Positions 1 to 8,707 of a stretch of DNA of 64,000 nucleotides are shown here, piece after piece. The first letter of the stretch is position 1, and the number at the start of each line of letters is the position of its first letter. The stretch covers positions 62,001 to 126,000 of the forward strand of contig JAEZKZ010000082.1 of NCBI GenBank assembly GCA_023415305.1. The letters run 5' to 3'. This stretch comes from Bacillota bacterium (GTDB lineage Bacteria; Bacillota; Clostridia; Acetivibrionales; DSM-1351). Position numbers and translations under genes: made by a program. Below the pieces are notes generated by a model. The model was not told where the DNA came from, made no database searches, and was given only the letters and a program-made list of their open reading frames with translations.

Positions 1-181
1 ATTTACCAAATCTGTGAAGATGCAGAAACCATATTTACTTTGCTACCCGAAGAATTCTACAAGCAAAATGATAAACGATGTAGCTGATGCCCTTATCAGA
101 AAGGAAATAAATATAAACACCTTGACACAGGCAGGAATCAAAGGTTTTATTAATAGATTTGTCGGCTTGTTTACCAATTGA
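1..181 (+). CDS. flhG: FlhG/YlxH-type flagellar MinD-like ATPase, C-terminal fragment (partial)
   Basis: An open frame enters from the left edge (codons in phase from base 2) and stops with TGA at 179-181, giving 59 residues that end in INRFVGLFTN. The basic, hydrophobic tail fits the C-terminal amphipathic end of FlhG, the ATPase that sets flagellar number and position with FlhF. The position directly before a PilZ gene, cheB and cheA is the usual clostridial flhF-flhG-(PilZ)-cheB-cheA order. No ATPase motif lies inside the window, so the name rests mainly on context. The next gene starts 36 bases downstream, so they are probably co-transcribed. Confidence 0.6.
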   Translation, partial: FTKSVKMQKPYLLCYPKNSTSKMINDVADALIRKEININTLTQAGIKGFINRFVGLFTN

Positions 182-217
182 TAAGGTAGTATACTATTAT
201 TAAGTGGGGTAAATCAC

Positions 218-910
218 TTGAATACTGTGTTTAACTTACAAGAATTTACTATTGGAACCAAGATTGAAATGAAGGTTGTAGATCCGATGGAAGGAAAACT
301 TGACATTGGATTTGTAAGCCAGTTGGAAGGCTTTGTTGACGTTAATATTATTAGAATAAGCGCTCCTATATATGAATCAAAGGTATATCCTGTAAGGGTA
401 AACTCAGCTATAGAGGCATATCTGTTTTGTGCTGCAAACCAAATTTATCAAGTAGTCGGATATGTAACGGATAGACTAATAATCGATGATATTGCTTTAC
501 TGGATGTCAGGGTTACTGAAAAACCTTCAAAGATACAGAGAAGACAATTCTACAGATTTGAATGTAAAACTCCTGTGGGATTTATTATGGTAGAACCGGA
601 CAAGCACAATACCACATCAGAACTTAATGGATACACTATTGATATAAGCGGAGGCGGGTTGTCCTGTGTTACTGATAAAATTATCAATGCAAATTCCGTT
701 GTTATAGGATTCGTGTTATTGGGTAATTATAGATTAGATTTTAAAGGGAAAGTAGTCAGGTGTAAGAAAGAGATTATAAATGAAGAAGTTAAATACTGTT
801 CTTCAATTAGTTTTGTAGATTTGGAGCATAAGGAAAGGGAAAAAGTTGTCAGTTTTGTATTCAATCAGCAACGGGAATTATTAAAAAAAGGGCTAAGGGG
901 CGGAGAATGA
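218..910 (+). CDS. PilZ-domain c-di-GMP receptor, YcgR/YpfA type flagellar brake
   Basis: A 230-residue protein with the two-domain layout of YcgR/YpfA: an N-terminal YcgR-N barrel (about 5-100) and a C-terminal PilZ domain (about 105-215). Both c-di-GMP-binding signatures are intact: R109-x3-R113 in QRRQFYRFE, and D142-x-S144-x2-G147 in IDISGGGL. Proteins of this family slow or stop the flagellar motor when c-di-GMP is high. The start is TTG at 218, with GTGGGG upstream; the next ATG (residue 18) would remove part of the first strand. The end overlaps cheB by 4 bases (ATGA), indicating translational coupling within the flagellar operon. Confidence 0.85.
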   Translation: MNTVFNLQEFTIGTKIEMKVVDPMEGKLDIGFVSQLEGFVDVNIIRISAPIYESKVYPVRVNSAIEAYLFCAANQIYQVVGYVTDRLIIDDIALLDVRVTEKPSKIQRRQFYRFECKTPVGFIMVEPDKHNTTSELNGYTIDISGGGLSCVTDKIINANSVVIGFVLLGNYRLDFKGKVVRCKKEIINEEVKYCSSISFVDLEHKEREKVVSFVFNQQRELLKKGLRGGE

Positions 911-1977
911 GTTTAAAACCAGGCAAAGGCAACTTAATAAAAGTGTTAATCGTTGATGATTCGGCTTTTATGAGAAAAGTTCTTTCCGATATGATCGAAT
1001 CTGAGGAATCCTTAACAGTGGTGGGTACTGCTACCGATGGAAAGGACGCTTTGGAAAAAATAAAGAACTTGAATCCGGATGTTATTACCCTGGATGTTGA
1101 AATGCCCATAATGGATGGTATCAGCTGTCTTAAAGAGATAATGCAGAGATTTCCGAAACCGGTTATTATGCTAAGCAGTGTTACTGATCATGGAGCAGAA
1201 CTTACTTTAAGGGCTTTGGATGAAGGTGCAGTTGATTTTGTTGCTAAACCCAAAAATATATTTGATATAAAAAATGATAAAAAGAAAAATGAAATTATTG
1301 AAAAAATTACTGTAGCAAAAAACATAAAATTCAACAATCTAAAGAGTAATTCCAATGATAAGGGTGATGAACCTGCGGTCAATAATAGCAAGACTTTGAA
1401 ATATATTATTGCTGTTGGGACATCAACGGGAGGACCTAAAGCCTTACAAAGTGTTATCCCGTTGCTACCCGGTGATATTCCGGCAGCGGTATTGATTGTA
1501 CAGCATATGCCGCCCGGCTTTACAAATTCTCTTGCCGAAAGGCTTGACAGTAAGAGTCAAATGGTAGTGAAGGAAGCTTCACACAGAGAGAAAGTACTGA
1601 CAGGACATGTTTATATTGCACCCGGTGATTCACATATGGTAATTGAAGCTGCCTCAAATGGAGATATACATATTAATTTGGACAAGTCCCCGCCGGTAGG
1701 TGGGCATAGGCCATCCGTGGATGTTATGATGAACTCTTTATCTGATACAGGGCTTAAGAATATCATTGGTGTTATTATGACAGGTATGGGAGCCGACGGC
1801 AGTATAGGTATTAGAAAGCTGAAGGATATTAACAGGAGTTATATTATAGCTCAGGATGAAGAAACAAGTGTAGTATTTGGAATGCCGAAAATGGCAATAC
1901 AGACAGGAGCAGTAGATAAAGTTGTACCATTAGACAAAATTTCAGAAGAAATAATTCAATATTTGGGGGTGCGTTAA
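907..1977 (+). CDS. cheB: CheB: chemoreceptor methylesterase/glutamine deamidase
   Basis: A 356-residue CheB with an N-terminal receiver domain (about 11-130), a linker rich in Lys and Asn, and a C-terminal methylesterase domain (about 163-355). The receiver keeps the acidic pair D17/D18 and the phospho-acceptor D63 in TLDVEMP. The esterase keeps its catalytic triad: S173 in GTSTGG, H200 in VQHMPPGF and D297 in MTGMGADG. CheB removes methyl groups from receptors after phosphorylation by CheA, providing adaptation. The ATG sits inside the ATGA overlap with the PilZ gene, and cheA follows after 2 bases. No cheR lies in this window. Confidence 0.96.
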   Translation: MSLKPGKGNLIKVLIVDDSAFMRKVLSDMIESEESLTVVGTATDGKDALEKIKNLNPDVITLDVEMPIMDGISCLKEIMQRFPKPVIMLSSVTDHGAELTLRALDEGAVDFVAKPKNIFDIKNDKKKNEIIEKITVAKNIKFNNLKSNSNDKGDEPAVNNSKTLKYIIAVGTSTGGPKALQSVIPLLPGDIPAAVLIVQHMPPGFTNSLAERLDSKSQMVVKEASHREKVLTGHVYIAPGDSHMVIEAASNGDIHINLDKSPPVGGHRPSVDVMMNSLSDTGLKNIIGVIMTGMGADGSIGIRKLKDINRSYIIAQDEETSVVFGMPKMAIQTGAVDKVVPLDKISEEIIQYLGVR

Positions 1978-1979
1978 TT

Positions 1980-4052
1980 ATGGATATGAGTCAGTATTTA
2001 CAAATATTTATCGAAGAGGCAAATGAACACGTTCAGAATTTAAACCAGTGTCTTTTGCAAATGGAAAAGGACCCAGAAGATAAGGATGTTTTAAATGAAA
2101 TCTTCAGAGTTGCTCATACCATTAAGGGAATGGCAGGAACAATGGGTTTTACAAAGATGACGAAGCTGACCCATGACATGGAAAATGTACTTCATGCCAT
2201 TAGAAACGATGAGATTAAAGTAACTTCAGGCCTGGTTGATGTTTTATTCAAGTGCCTTGACGCTCTTGAAAATTATGTTAACAGTGTAATAACCACCGGC
2301 GGTGAAGGAGATAAGGAATATAAAACGGTTATCGCAGCCCTCAATGAAATACTTGAAAACAAGGGTGTAAAAGCTCCGGCTTCTGTTCCTGTAAAGTCAG
2401 CCGAAACATTGGCTGTAACTGAAGCAAATGATAAATATGAAACTGCAAGAATGGAGCTCGACGAATTTGAGCAGCATGCTGTAAACAAGGCAATTGATAT
2501 GGATATGAATGCTTTAAAGATAACAATTGTTTTAAACAAGGGATGCTTGTTGAAATCCGCCAGAGCCTTTATACTGTTCCAGACATTAGAGCGATATGGC
2601 GAAATAATAAAATCACAGCCTGCTGTACAGGATATTGAAGATGAAAAATTCGATTTTGAGTTTACTGTCGTTGTTGTGTCAAAGCATGACGAACATCTTT
2701 TCTCAAAAGAATTAAATTCAATAGCAGAAGTTGATGAGGTAATCATCAAAAAAATGGACAGATTTGCTACTGCCGGAGTTGAGTCCGAAAGTGATGTAAA
2801 GATTGAGACTATCGATAAAACTGGTGATTTACCGGAAAGTACCATAGTAAAAGAAGCCGAAGCTCAGGAAGCAAAATCAAATTCAAACAATATAACAAAG
2901 AAGACTCAGAGAACAGTCAGAGTCGATATTGACAGACTTGATATATTGATGAATCTTGTAGGTGAGTTGATAATAACAAAAACAAGACTGGAAGGTACTG
3001 ACATTACTCAAAAGCCTCAGGAATATCACGAAACCCTTGAGTACCTGGAAAGAATTACTACAAATCTTAATGATGCCGTAATGAAAGTTCGAATGGTGCC
3101 TGTTGAAACTGTGTTCAACAGATTCCCAAGAATGATTAGAGATATTGCCAAGGACTTGGGCAAGGAAATAGAACTTATCATGTCCGGTGAAGAAACAGAA
3201 CTGGATAGAACGGTTATCGACGAAATCGGTGATCCCCTTATTCACTTGCTTAGAAACTCTTGCGACCATGGTTTGGAATCTACCGAGAAGAGAAAGCAGC
3301 TGGGCAAACCGGAACACGGAAGAATAAACCTTACTGCTTATCAGTCAGGTAATAACGTAATTATTGAAGTTGCCGATGACGGAGCGGGTATTAATATAGA
3401 AAAAATAAAGACCAAAGCTATAGAGAATGGTATCGTTACCAGGGAAGCAGCAAATTCCATGTCTCAGCAGGAGGCAATAGAATTACTGTTCAGACCAAGC
3501 TTCAGTACTGCAGACAAAATAACAGGACTTTCAGGCAGAGGTGTTGGACTAGATGTTGTTAAGACAAAGATAGAACAGCTTGGCGGAACTGTTGAAGTTG
3601 AAACCTTCAGCGGGAAAGGCAGCAAGTTCCTTATAAAACTGCCACTTACACTTGCTATATATCAAGCTTTGCTTGTTAATGTGGGAAGCGAGAAATATGC
3701 TATACCTCTTGGGTCAATTTATCAGATTTATGAATGGAAGGCTGAGGATGTTAAAACAGTTCAAGGTCAGGAAATAATACTTCTGAGAAACATGGTTGTG
3801 CCTATAACAAGACTGGCTGATTCACTTGAAGTGCCAGATAGCAATACCAAGACTCAGAAGAAGCTCAAGATTGTAATTGTAAGAAAGGGCGAAAAGCTTA
3901 CCGGACTTGTTGTTGACAGTGTAATAGGACAGCAGGAAATAGTAATCAAGTCCCTCGGAAAGTTGCTTACCGGAATCAAATACCTTGCCGGAGCTACAAT
4001 CCTTGGTGACGGTAATGTTGCACTTATTATTGATGTCAATTCTATCACATAA
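1980..4052 (+). CDS. cheA: CheA: chemotaxis sensor histidine kinase
   Basis: A 690-residue kinase with the full CheA layout. The P1/HPt domain is at about 1-105, with phospho-accepting H46 in RVAHTIKGMAG. A P2-like CheY/CheB docking region and acidic linker span about 150-300. The P3 dimerisation helices are at about 312-380, the P4 ATPase at about 385-545 (N box LLRNSCDHG, G1 DDGAGI, G2 SGRGVGLDVV), and the P5 CheW-like domain at about 550-690. It autophosphorylates in response to receptors and passes phosphate to CheB and CheY. It sits between cheB (2-base gap) and cheW (44 bases away). A short CGTGC-AAA-GCACG hairpin at 4069-4081 lies in that gap. Confidence 0.97.
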   Translation: MDMSQYLQIFIEEANEHVQNLNQCLLQMEKDPEDKDVLNEIFRVAHTIKGMAGTMGFTKMTKLTHDMENVLHAIRNDEIKVTSGLVDVLFKCLDALENYVNSVITTGGEGDKEYKTVIAALNEILENKGVKAPASVPVKSAETLAVTEANDKYETARMELDEFEQHAVNKAIDMDMNALKITIVLNKGCLLKSARAFILFQTLERYGEIIKSQPAVQDIEDEKFDFEFTVVVVSKHDEHLFSKELNSIAEVDEVIIKKMDRFATAGVESESDVKIETIDKTGDLPESTIVKEAEAQEAKSNSNNITKKTQRTVRVDIDRLDILMNLVGELIITKTRLEGTDITQKPQEYHETLEYLERITTNLNDAVMKVRMVPVETVFNRFPRMIRDIAKDLGKEIELIMSGEETELDRTVIDEIGDPLIHLLRNSCDHGLESTEKRKQLGKPEHGRINLTAYQSGNNVIIEVADDGAGINIEKIKTKAIENGIVTREAANSMSQQEAIELLFRPSFSTADKITGLSGRGVGLDVVKTKIEQLGGTVEVETFSGKGSKFLIKLPLTLAIYQALLVNVGSEKYAIPLGSIYQIYEWKAEDVKTVQGQEIILLRNMVVPITRLADSLEVPDSNTKTQKKLKIVIVRKGEKLTGLVVDSVIGQQEIVIKSLGKLLTGIKYLAGATILGDGNVALIIDVNSIT

Positions 4053-4096
4053 AAAAATCTGTTTTTTGCGTGCAAAGCACGAAATAGGAGGTTAAT

Positions 4097-4543
4097 ATGG
4101 CAGAAACACAGGTAAATGATTTTGATACAAAGCAATTTATTGTATTCAGTCTTGGGGATGAGCGCTTTGGAATAGATTCCTTAAAAATTACGACAATAGA
4201 CCGAATGAAAACCATTACAAGGGTTCCAAAAACACCGGACTACATAAAAGGGGTAATTAACCTAAGAGGAGATATTATTCCTGTAATGGACCTGAGAGCT
4301 AAGTTCAATTTGCCGGCTGTTGAGGAAACTGAAGAAACCAGAATAATAATTCTGAAATTGGAAGAGATATCAATAGGTGTTATTGTTGACCAGGTACTAC
4401 AGACTATACAATTATCCGGAGCGGACATAGAGAATGCCTCAAGTTTGATAAACAGTGCTGCATCGGAATACATCTTTGGTATTGGAAAAGTTGGTGGCGA
4501 AATAGTGACCCTAATAAACTTTGAGAAATTAGTTAAGCTTTGA
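4097..4543 (+). CDS. cheW: CheW: chemotaxis scaffold protein
   Basis: A 148-residue single CheW domain. It opens with QFIVFSLGDERFGID, which matches the family strand 1, and contains the conserved GVINLRGDIIPVMDLR block near residues 54-70. CheW bridges receptors to the P5 domain of CheA and has no enzymatic activity. The start ATG is preceded by AGGAGG with good spacing. The gene lies between cheA and cheC in the chemotaxis part of the flagellar operon. Confidence 0.95.
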   Translation: MAETQVNDFDTKQFIVFSLGDERFGIDSLKITTIDRMKTITRVPKTPDYIKGVINLRGDIIPVMDLRAKFNLPAVEETEETRIIILKLEEISIGVIVDQVLQTIQLSGADIENASSLINSAASEYIFGIGKVGGEIVTLINFEKLVKL

Positions 4544-4569
4544 GAAAAAAATGATATGAGGTAAGAGCA

Positions 4570-5187
4570 ATGGCGATTAGTTTTGATGAGTTAAATAATA
4601 TCCAGATGGATGTCCTAAGAGAAATAGGAAACATTGGAGCCGGAAATGCAGTAACATCTCTAGCGAAAATGATTGATAAAAAAGTGGATATGGCTGTACC
4701 AAAGGTCAAAATAATGGGCTTTGATAAAGTCAGCCAGATACTTGGTGGAGAAGAAATTATAGTTGTGGGAATACTACTGAGTGTAACTGGAGATTTGACC
4801 GGCAACATGATGTTTATTCTTGATAACTATGCGGCCAGGCAATTGGTCAATATTCTTTTGGGCAGTGATTCCACTAGTCTTCAGTTTGATGATATGGAGT
4901 TGTCGGCCCTCAAAGAAATAGGTAATATCTTAACCGGATCATACTTAAATGCACTTGCAGGATTAACCAACTTAAGAATATTGCCTTCAATACCAGAACT
5001 GGCAATCGATATGGCTGGTGCCATATTAAGTGTTCCTGCTATAGAATTCGGTAAAGTGGGAGACTCTGTACTATATATTGAGACAGAGTTCAGTGAAGGT
5101 ATAACTAAAGTATTCGGGGACTTTCTTTTAATACCTGATGTTGATTCATATGAGGTATTATTAAAAGCATTGGGAGTTATAGAATAA
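4570..5187 (+). CDS. cheC: CheC: CheY-P phosphatase
   Basis: A 205-residue CheC with two copies of the phosphatase signature: LREIGNIGAGNAV near residue 15 and LKEIGNILTGSYL near residue 117. Both supply the Glu and Asn used to hydrolyse CheY phosphate. Two sites are expected in CheC; CheX and FliY differ in length and accessory domains. CheC also binds CheD, and the two genes overlap by one base here (TAATG at 5185-5189), which supports a working CheC/CheD adaptation module of the Bacillus type. Confidence 0.95.
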   Translation: MAISFDELNNIQMDVLREIGNIGAGNAVTSLAKMIDKKVDMAVPKVKIMGFDKVSQILGGEEIIVVGILLSVTGDLTGNMMFILDNYAARQLVNILLGSDSTSLQFDDMELSALKEIGNILTGSYLNALAGLTNLRILPSIPELAIDMAGAILSVPAIEFGKVGDSVLYIETEFSEGITKVFGDFLLIPDVDSYEVLLKALGVIE

Positions 5188-5675
5188 TGGATATAGAAAT
5201 TGTGAAGGTTGGGATGGCTGATTTAAATTCAGCCCAACACCCTTGTATGATAACAACACTTGGGTTAGGCTCCTGTGTGGGCGTTGCTTTATATGATTCT
5301 GCTACTAAAATAGTTGGCTTGGCGCATGTAATGTTACCCAGCAGCGAACAAGCCAAAAACAACAGCAATCGGGCCAAATTTGCTGATACTGCCATTGTTA
5401 AACTGGTAGATGATATGATAAGATTAGGTGCCCGAAGGGAAAGAATTACAGCAAAGCTTGCCGGTGGAGCCCAAATGTTCGCATTCAGTCAAGGTTCTGA
5501 CCTGATGAGAATCGGTCATAGAAATGTTATTGCTTCAAAGGAGAAACTAAAAGAGCTTAATATTCCGGTTATTTCGGAAGATACCGGTGGCAATTACGGG
5601 AGAACCATAGAAATATATTCGGAAGATGGAAGGCTAATGGTTAAAACAATTGGTTTTGGGACTAAACAATTATAG
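5187..5675 (+). CDS. cheD: CheD: chemoreceptor glutamine deamidase
   Basis: A 162-residue CheD that converts receptor glutamines to glutamates and is controlled by binding to CheC. The Cys-His-Thr catalytic set is visible: C30 in GLGSCVGVAL, H47 in GLAHVMLP, and T24 just before the Cys loop. Length and the GGNYGRTIEI C-terminal block are typical. It starts within the cheC stop codon region, so the two are translationally coupled. It is the last classical che gene in this run. Confidence 0.95.
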   Translation: MDIEIVKVGMADLNSAQHPCMITTLGLGSCVGVALYDSATKIVGLAHVMLPSSEQAKNNSNRAKFADTAIVKLVDDMIRLGARRERITAKLAGGAQMFAFSQGSDLMRIGHRNVIASKEKLKELNIPVISEDTGGNYGRTIEIYSEDGRLMVKTIGFGTKQL

Positions 5676-5783
5676 TATGCAAAGAAAGTAAATAATATAT
5701 TAACAAAAGAAAAGACTGTAGATATTCTTCACATAGCCTTATTGGCTGTGCTTTCAGTCGCTAATGGCAAATGAGAGGTAAGA

Positions 5784-6176
5784 ATGGAGACAATTATGAA
5801 AATACCGTTTTTGTTGGCAATGTCGGCATCTCTGGTTACTGGATTTATAAGTGTAACGAAAAATGCCGGAACAAACCAGACTTGTATAAGAATGATAATC
5901 GCCCTGGTAGTATTCTACATTATTGGAGCAATTTTGAGTTCTACCTTGTCCGGGATTGTTGAAGAACAAAACAGAATTAAGCAAGAAGCAGAAAAACAGC
6001 AAAGGCTGGAAGAGGCAAAACTTGAGCTACTGAAACGTGAACAGGAAAAGGAAGAAAAGCTGAGGCAGGAGGGACATCTGGGCACTAATCTGGATTTGGT
6101 TGCTGACAGCGACATGGACGACGGGTTTTCTCCACTAGATCTATCACAAGCGATCAGGACAAAAGTTAATGAATAG
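5784..6176 (+). CDS. Small membrane protein with charged coiled-coil tail, unknown function
   Basis: A 130-residue protein that I do not recognise as a named family. Residues 5-25 and 35-58 are hydrophobic and probably form two membrane segments. Residues about 60-95 are dominated by Glu, Lys, Gln and Arg with heptad-like spacing, so they probably form a cytoplasmic coiled coil. The end is acidic and contains LDLSQAIRTKVNE. The start ATG is chosen for the preceding GAGGTAAG; a reading from 5771 in another frame has no such support. Genes of this shape occur between cheD and sigD in several clostridial flagellar operons, so a role near the flagellar base is possible but unproven. Confidence 0.7.
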   Translation: METIMKIPFLLAMSASLVTGFISVTKNAGTNQTCIRMIIALVVFYIIGAILSSTLSGIVEEQNRIKQEAEKQQRLEEAKLELLKREQEKEEKLRQEGHLGTNLDLVADSDMDDGFSPLDLSQAIRTKVNE

Positions 6177-6217
6177 ACATTTTGGTGATATATATAGTAA
6201 AGGTATGGAGGATTTTC

Positions 6218-6985
6218 ATGTTTGGTGTAGACAATATCAATCAGCTTTGGAAACAATTTACTGAGAATAAGGATCCTGTTGCAAAAGAAAAGTTGATTAT
6301 TCACTACGCTTACCTTATTAAGTATGTAGCAGGAAGATTAAGTATTTATTTCGGATCGAATGTCGAATTTGATGATTTGGTTGGATATGGTGCATTTGGG
6401 CTAATAGATGCCATTGAAAAGTTTGATGTTACAAAAGGTGCTAAATTTGAAACATATGCCTCTTTAAGAATTAGAGGATCAATTATAGATAGTATCAGGG
6501 ACCTGGATTGGGTTCCACGATCTCTGAGACAAAAGAATAAGGAATTGGAAAGAGTTTATGCAGAGATAGAGAATGAAATGGGCCATTCAGCTACCGATAA
6601 AGAAGTTGCTGAGAAACTCGGCATAAGTATGGAAGAATTTTATAGGCTTCTTAACGATGTAAATGTTTCGTCTATGATGTCACTGGAAGAGTTTATGGAG
6701 CAGAACTACGAGAGAGGCCTTGAGATTGTAAGTGAAAACACTGAGGACAAGCCTGAAGCTTCTTTAGAATTGAGTGAAATAAAGGAACTTCTGGCTGATT
6801 CAATTAATAAGTTACCCGAGAAAGAGAAAGCGGTAATTACATTTTATTATTTTGAAGAACTTACTTTAAAAGAAATAAGTGCCATAATGAATGTAACTGA
6901 ATCAAGAATATCACAGTTGCATACAAAAGCACTTTTAAGGATGAGAGGCAAATTGTTCAGACACAAAATAATGCTTGAATCTTAA
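6218..6985 (+). CDS. fliA: Flagellar sigma factor sigma-28 (FliA/SigD)
   Basis: A 255-residue group 3 sigma factor. Region 2 covers about 20-90 (GYGAFGLIDAIEKFD and KFETYASLRIRGSIID, the core-binding and -10 recognition helices). Region 3 covers about 100-150. Region 4 covers about 185-245, with the HTH ELTLKEISAIMNVTESRISQ. The length and the GxFGLIDAIEKFD block are those of SigD/FliA, which transcribes late flagellar and chemotaxis genes. I chose ATG at 6218 because TATGGAGG sits just upstream; a TTG at 6182 has no site. The next gene begins 9 bases after the stop. Confidence 0.95.
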   Translation: MFGVDNINQLWKQFTENKDPVAKEKLIIHYAYLIKYVAGRLSIYFGSNVEFDDLVGYGAFGLIDAIEKFDVTKGAKFETYASLRIRGSIIDSIRDLDWVPRSLRQKNKELERVYAEIENEMGHSATDKEVAEKLGISMEEFYRLLNDVNVSSMMSLEEFMEQNYERGLEIVSENTEDKPEASLELSEIKELLADSINKLPEKEKAVITFYYFEELTLKEISAIMNVTESRISQLHTKALLRMRGKLFRHKIMLES

Positions 6986-6994
6986 GGAGAGTTT

Positions 6995-8386
6995 ATGGCG
7001 AATCAAAATGATTTAAAAATTTTAATCACTGTTTCACCGGACGAATTAAAAGCGTTCATAACGCTTTATGCCAGTCAGGACAATTTAGGGGTAACAAAGG
7101 ATGATATACTGGCTGCCCTTCAAAGTCAGAGGGTTACATACGGAATAAAAGAAGATGTCGTTAATTTTTGCAGTGAACAGCCTATCTACAACGAAGCCTT
7201 TTGTATAGCTGAAGGCATTCCTGCTCAAAATGGGAAAAACGGATCGGTTATTTTTCACTTTGATACGTCTGTAGATAAGTCACCCACTATTTTGGATGAC
7301 GGGAGAATAAACTACAGGGAGTTGAACTTAATTCAATCGGTTAAGCAGGGACAGTTGCTCTGCTCTTTAGTGCCTCCTGTTATGGGTACTCAAGGTATGA
7401 CCGTTAAAGGTAAGATAATACCTGCAGTAAGTGGAAGACCTGCTATATTGCCAAGAGGAAAAAATGTTTATACCTCGGAAGACGGACAGAATTTATATGC
7501 TTCTACTGATGGTGAGGTTGAATACCTTGACCTCACAAAAGTAAGTGTATATACAAACCATGAGGTACCGGCAGATGTTGACAATTCAACAGGAAATGTT
7601 AATTTTGTTGGCAGTGTCATTATCAAAGGAAATGTATTGTCTGGTTTTTGTGTTGAAGCCGGAGGTAATGTTGAGGTATATGGTGTAGTCGAAGGGGCTA
7701 CAATTAAGGCCGGAGGTAATATAATCCTGAGAAGAGGAATGCAGGGTATGGGTAAAGGTACTCTTATTGCCGGCGGAGATATAGTATCAAGATATATTGA
7801 ATATTGTAATGTTGAGGCTCAGGGGAACATTCAAGCCGAAGCAGTTATGCATAGTAATATAAAGTGCGGTAACAAGCTTGAACTGACAGGCAGGAAAGGC
7901 CTACTTGTAGGAGGTACCTGTAAGGTCGGGAAGATAATTGTTGCTAAGGTCATTGGCTCTCATATGGCAACAGTAACAGATTTGGAGGTTGGTACCGATC
8001 CTACTATAAGAGAACGCTATAAACAAGTCAAGGAAGAACTGATTTCGAGTGAATCAGACATAAAGAAAGCCGAACAGGCAATAACTTTATTAAAAAAGCT
8101 TGAAGGTATGGGCGCTCTGACTCCCGAAAAGCAGGAGATACTTACAAAAAGCGTTAGAACAAAAATATATCTTTCTTCTAGAGTGGAAGAACTCAAAAAG
8201 GAAATGGTAGTATTGGATGAAAAGCTACAGCAGGAAGTAAGCGGGAAGATCCGTTCTTTAAACATAATATATCCTGGTGTGAAGGTCACTATCGGAACCT
8301 GTTCAATGTATGTCAAGGAGCCTTTACAGTATTGTACCCTGTATAGGGATGGAGCAGATATTCGTGTAGGTGCCGTTGATAAATAA
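6995..8386 (+). CDS. FapA family protein (DUF342, beta-helix polymer-type)
   Basis: A 463-residue FapA (formerly DUF342) protein. The N-terminal half holds the mixed domain with GTQGMTVKGKIIPA and the GRPAILPRGKNV motif. The middle, about 200-320, is a glycine-spaced parallel beta-helix (GNVEVYGVVEGATIKAGGNI). The C-terminal third, about 335-405, is a Lys/Glu-rich coiled coil. FapA proteins occur in flagellar operons of many Firmicutes and have been linked to surface attachment and cell shape, but no enzymatic activity is established. It directly follows fliA with a 9-base gap and AAGGAG upstream. Confidence 0.85.
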   Translation: MANQNDLKILITVSPDELKAFITLYASQDNLGVTKDDILAALQSQRVTYGIKEDVVNFCSEQPIYNEAFCIAEGIPAQNGKNGSVIFHFDTSVDKSPTILDDGRINYRELNLIQSVKQGQLLCSLVPPVMGTQGMTVKGKIIPAVSGRPAILPRGKNVYTSEDGQNLYASTDGEVEYLDLTKVSVYTNHEVPADVDNSTGNVNFVGSVIIKGNVLSGFCVEAGGNVEVYGVVEGATIKAGGNIILRRGMQGMGKGTLIAGGDIVSRYIEYCNVEAQGNIQAEAVMHSNIKCGNKLELTGRKGLLVGGTCKVGKIIVAKVIGSHMATVTDLEVGTDPTIRERYKQVKEELISSESDIKKAEQAITLLKKLEGMGALTPEKQEILTKSVRTKIYLSSRVEELKKEMVVLDEKLQQEVSGKIRSLNIIYPGVKVTIGTCSMYVKEPLQYCTLYRDGADIRVGAVDK

Positions 8387-8410
8387 GCATCATTTGATAG
8401 GAGGGGTCGT

Positions 8411-8692
8411 ATGTCAATTAAGCCAATGGACTTCCAGGTGTTGTACCCAAAAACAACTGAATTATCCAAAACGTATAATGACGAGGCCAACAAGAATCAG
8501 GCAGTACATCAGCAACAGGCTGAAACAAACCGTGACAGAATAGACCAAAGTTTAAAGCAGGTTGTTGCAAGAGAAAATGTACAGCATGGACGTGTGAATG
8601 AAAAACAGCCTAGAGAAAATAATAAACAGAATGAGAAAAAAAAGAACCAAAAAAATCCTGAAAATAAATCTAAGATTGATATTAGGATTTAA
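8411..8692 (+). CDS. Small hydrophilic flagellar-operon protein, unknown function
   Basis: A 93-residue, Gln/Asn/Lys-rich protein without membrane segments. The N-terminal part (PMDFQVLYPKTTELSKTYN) looks conserved in type, and the C-terminal half is low-complexity and strongly basic. A clear AGGAGGGG precedes the ATG at 8411. Short proteins starting in this way follow the FapA gene in related clostridial operons, but I know of no function. It is probably soluble and largely unfolded. Confidence 0.7.
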   Translation: MSIKPMDFQVLYPKTTELSKTYNDEANKNQAVHQQQAETNRDRIDQSLKQVVARENVQHGRVNEKQPRENNKQNEKKKNQKNPENKSKIDIRI

Positions 8693-8707
8693 CTGTTTGA
8701 GGTGAAT

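Noticed and set aside
5771..5962. 63-codon plus-strand reading MRGKNGDNYENTVF
   Set aside because: It overlaps in another frame the membrane protein starting at 5784, which has the ribosome site and coding character; this one is only a shadow.
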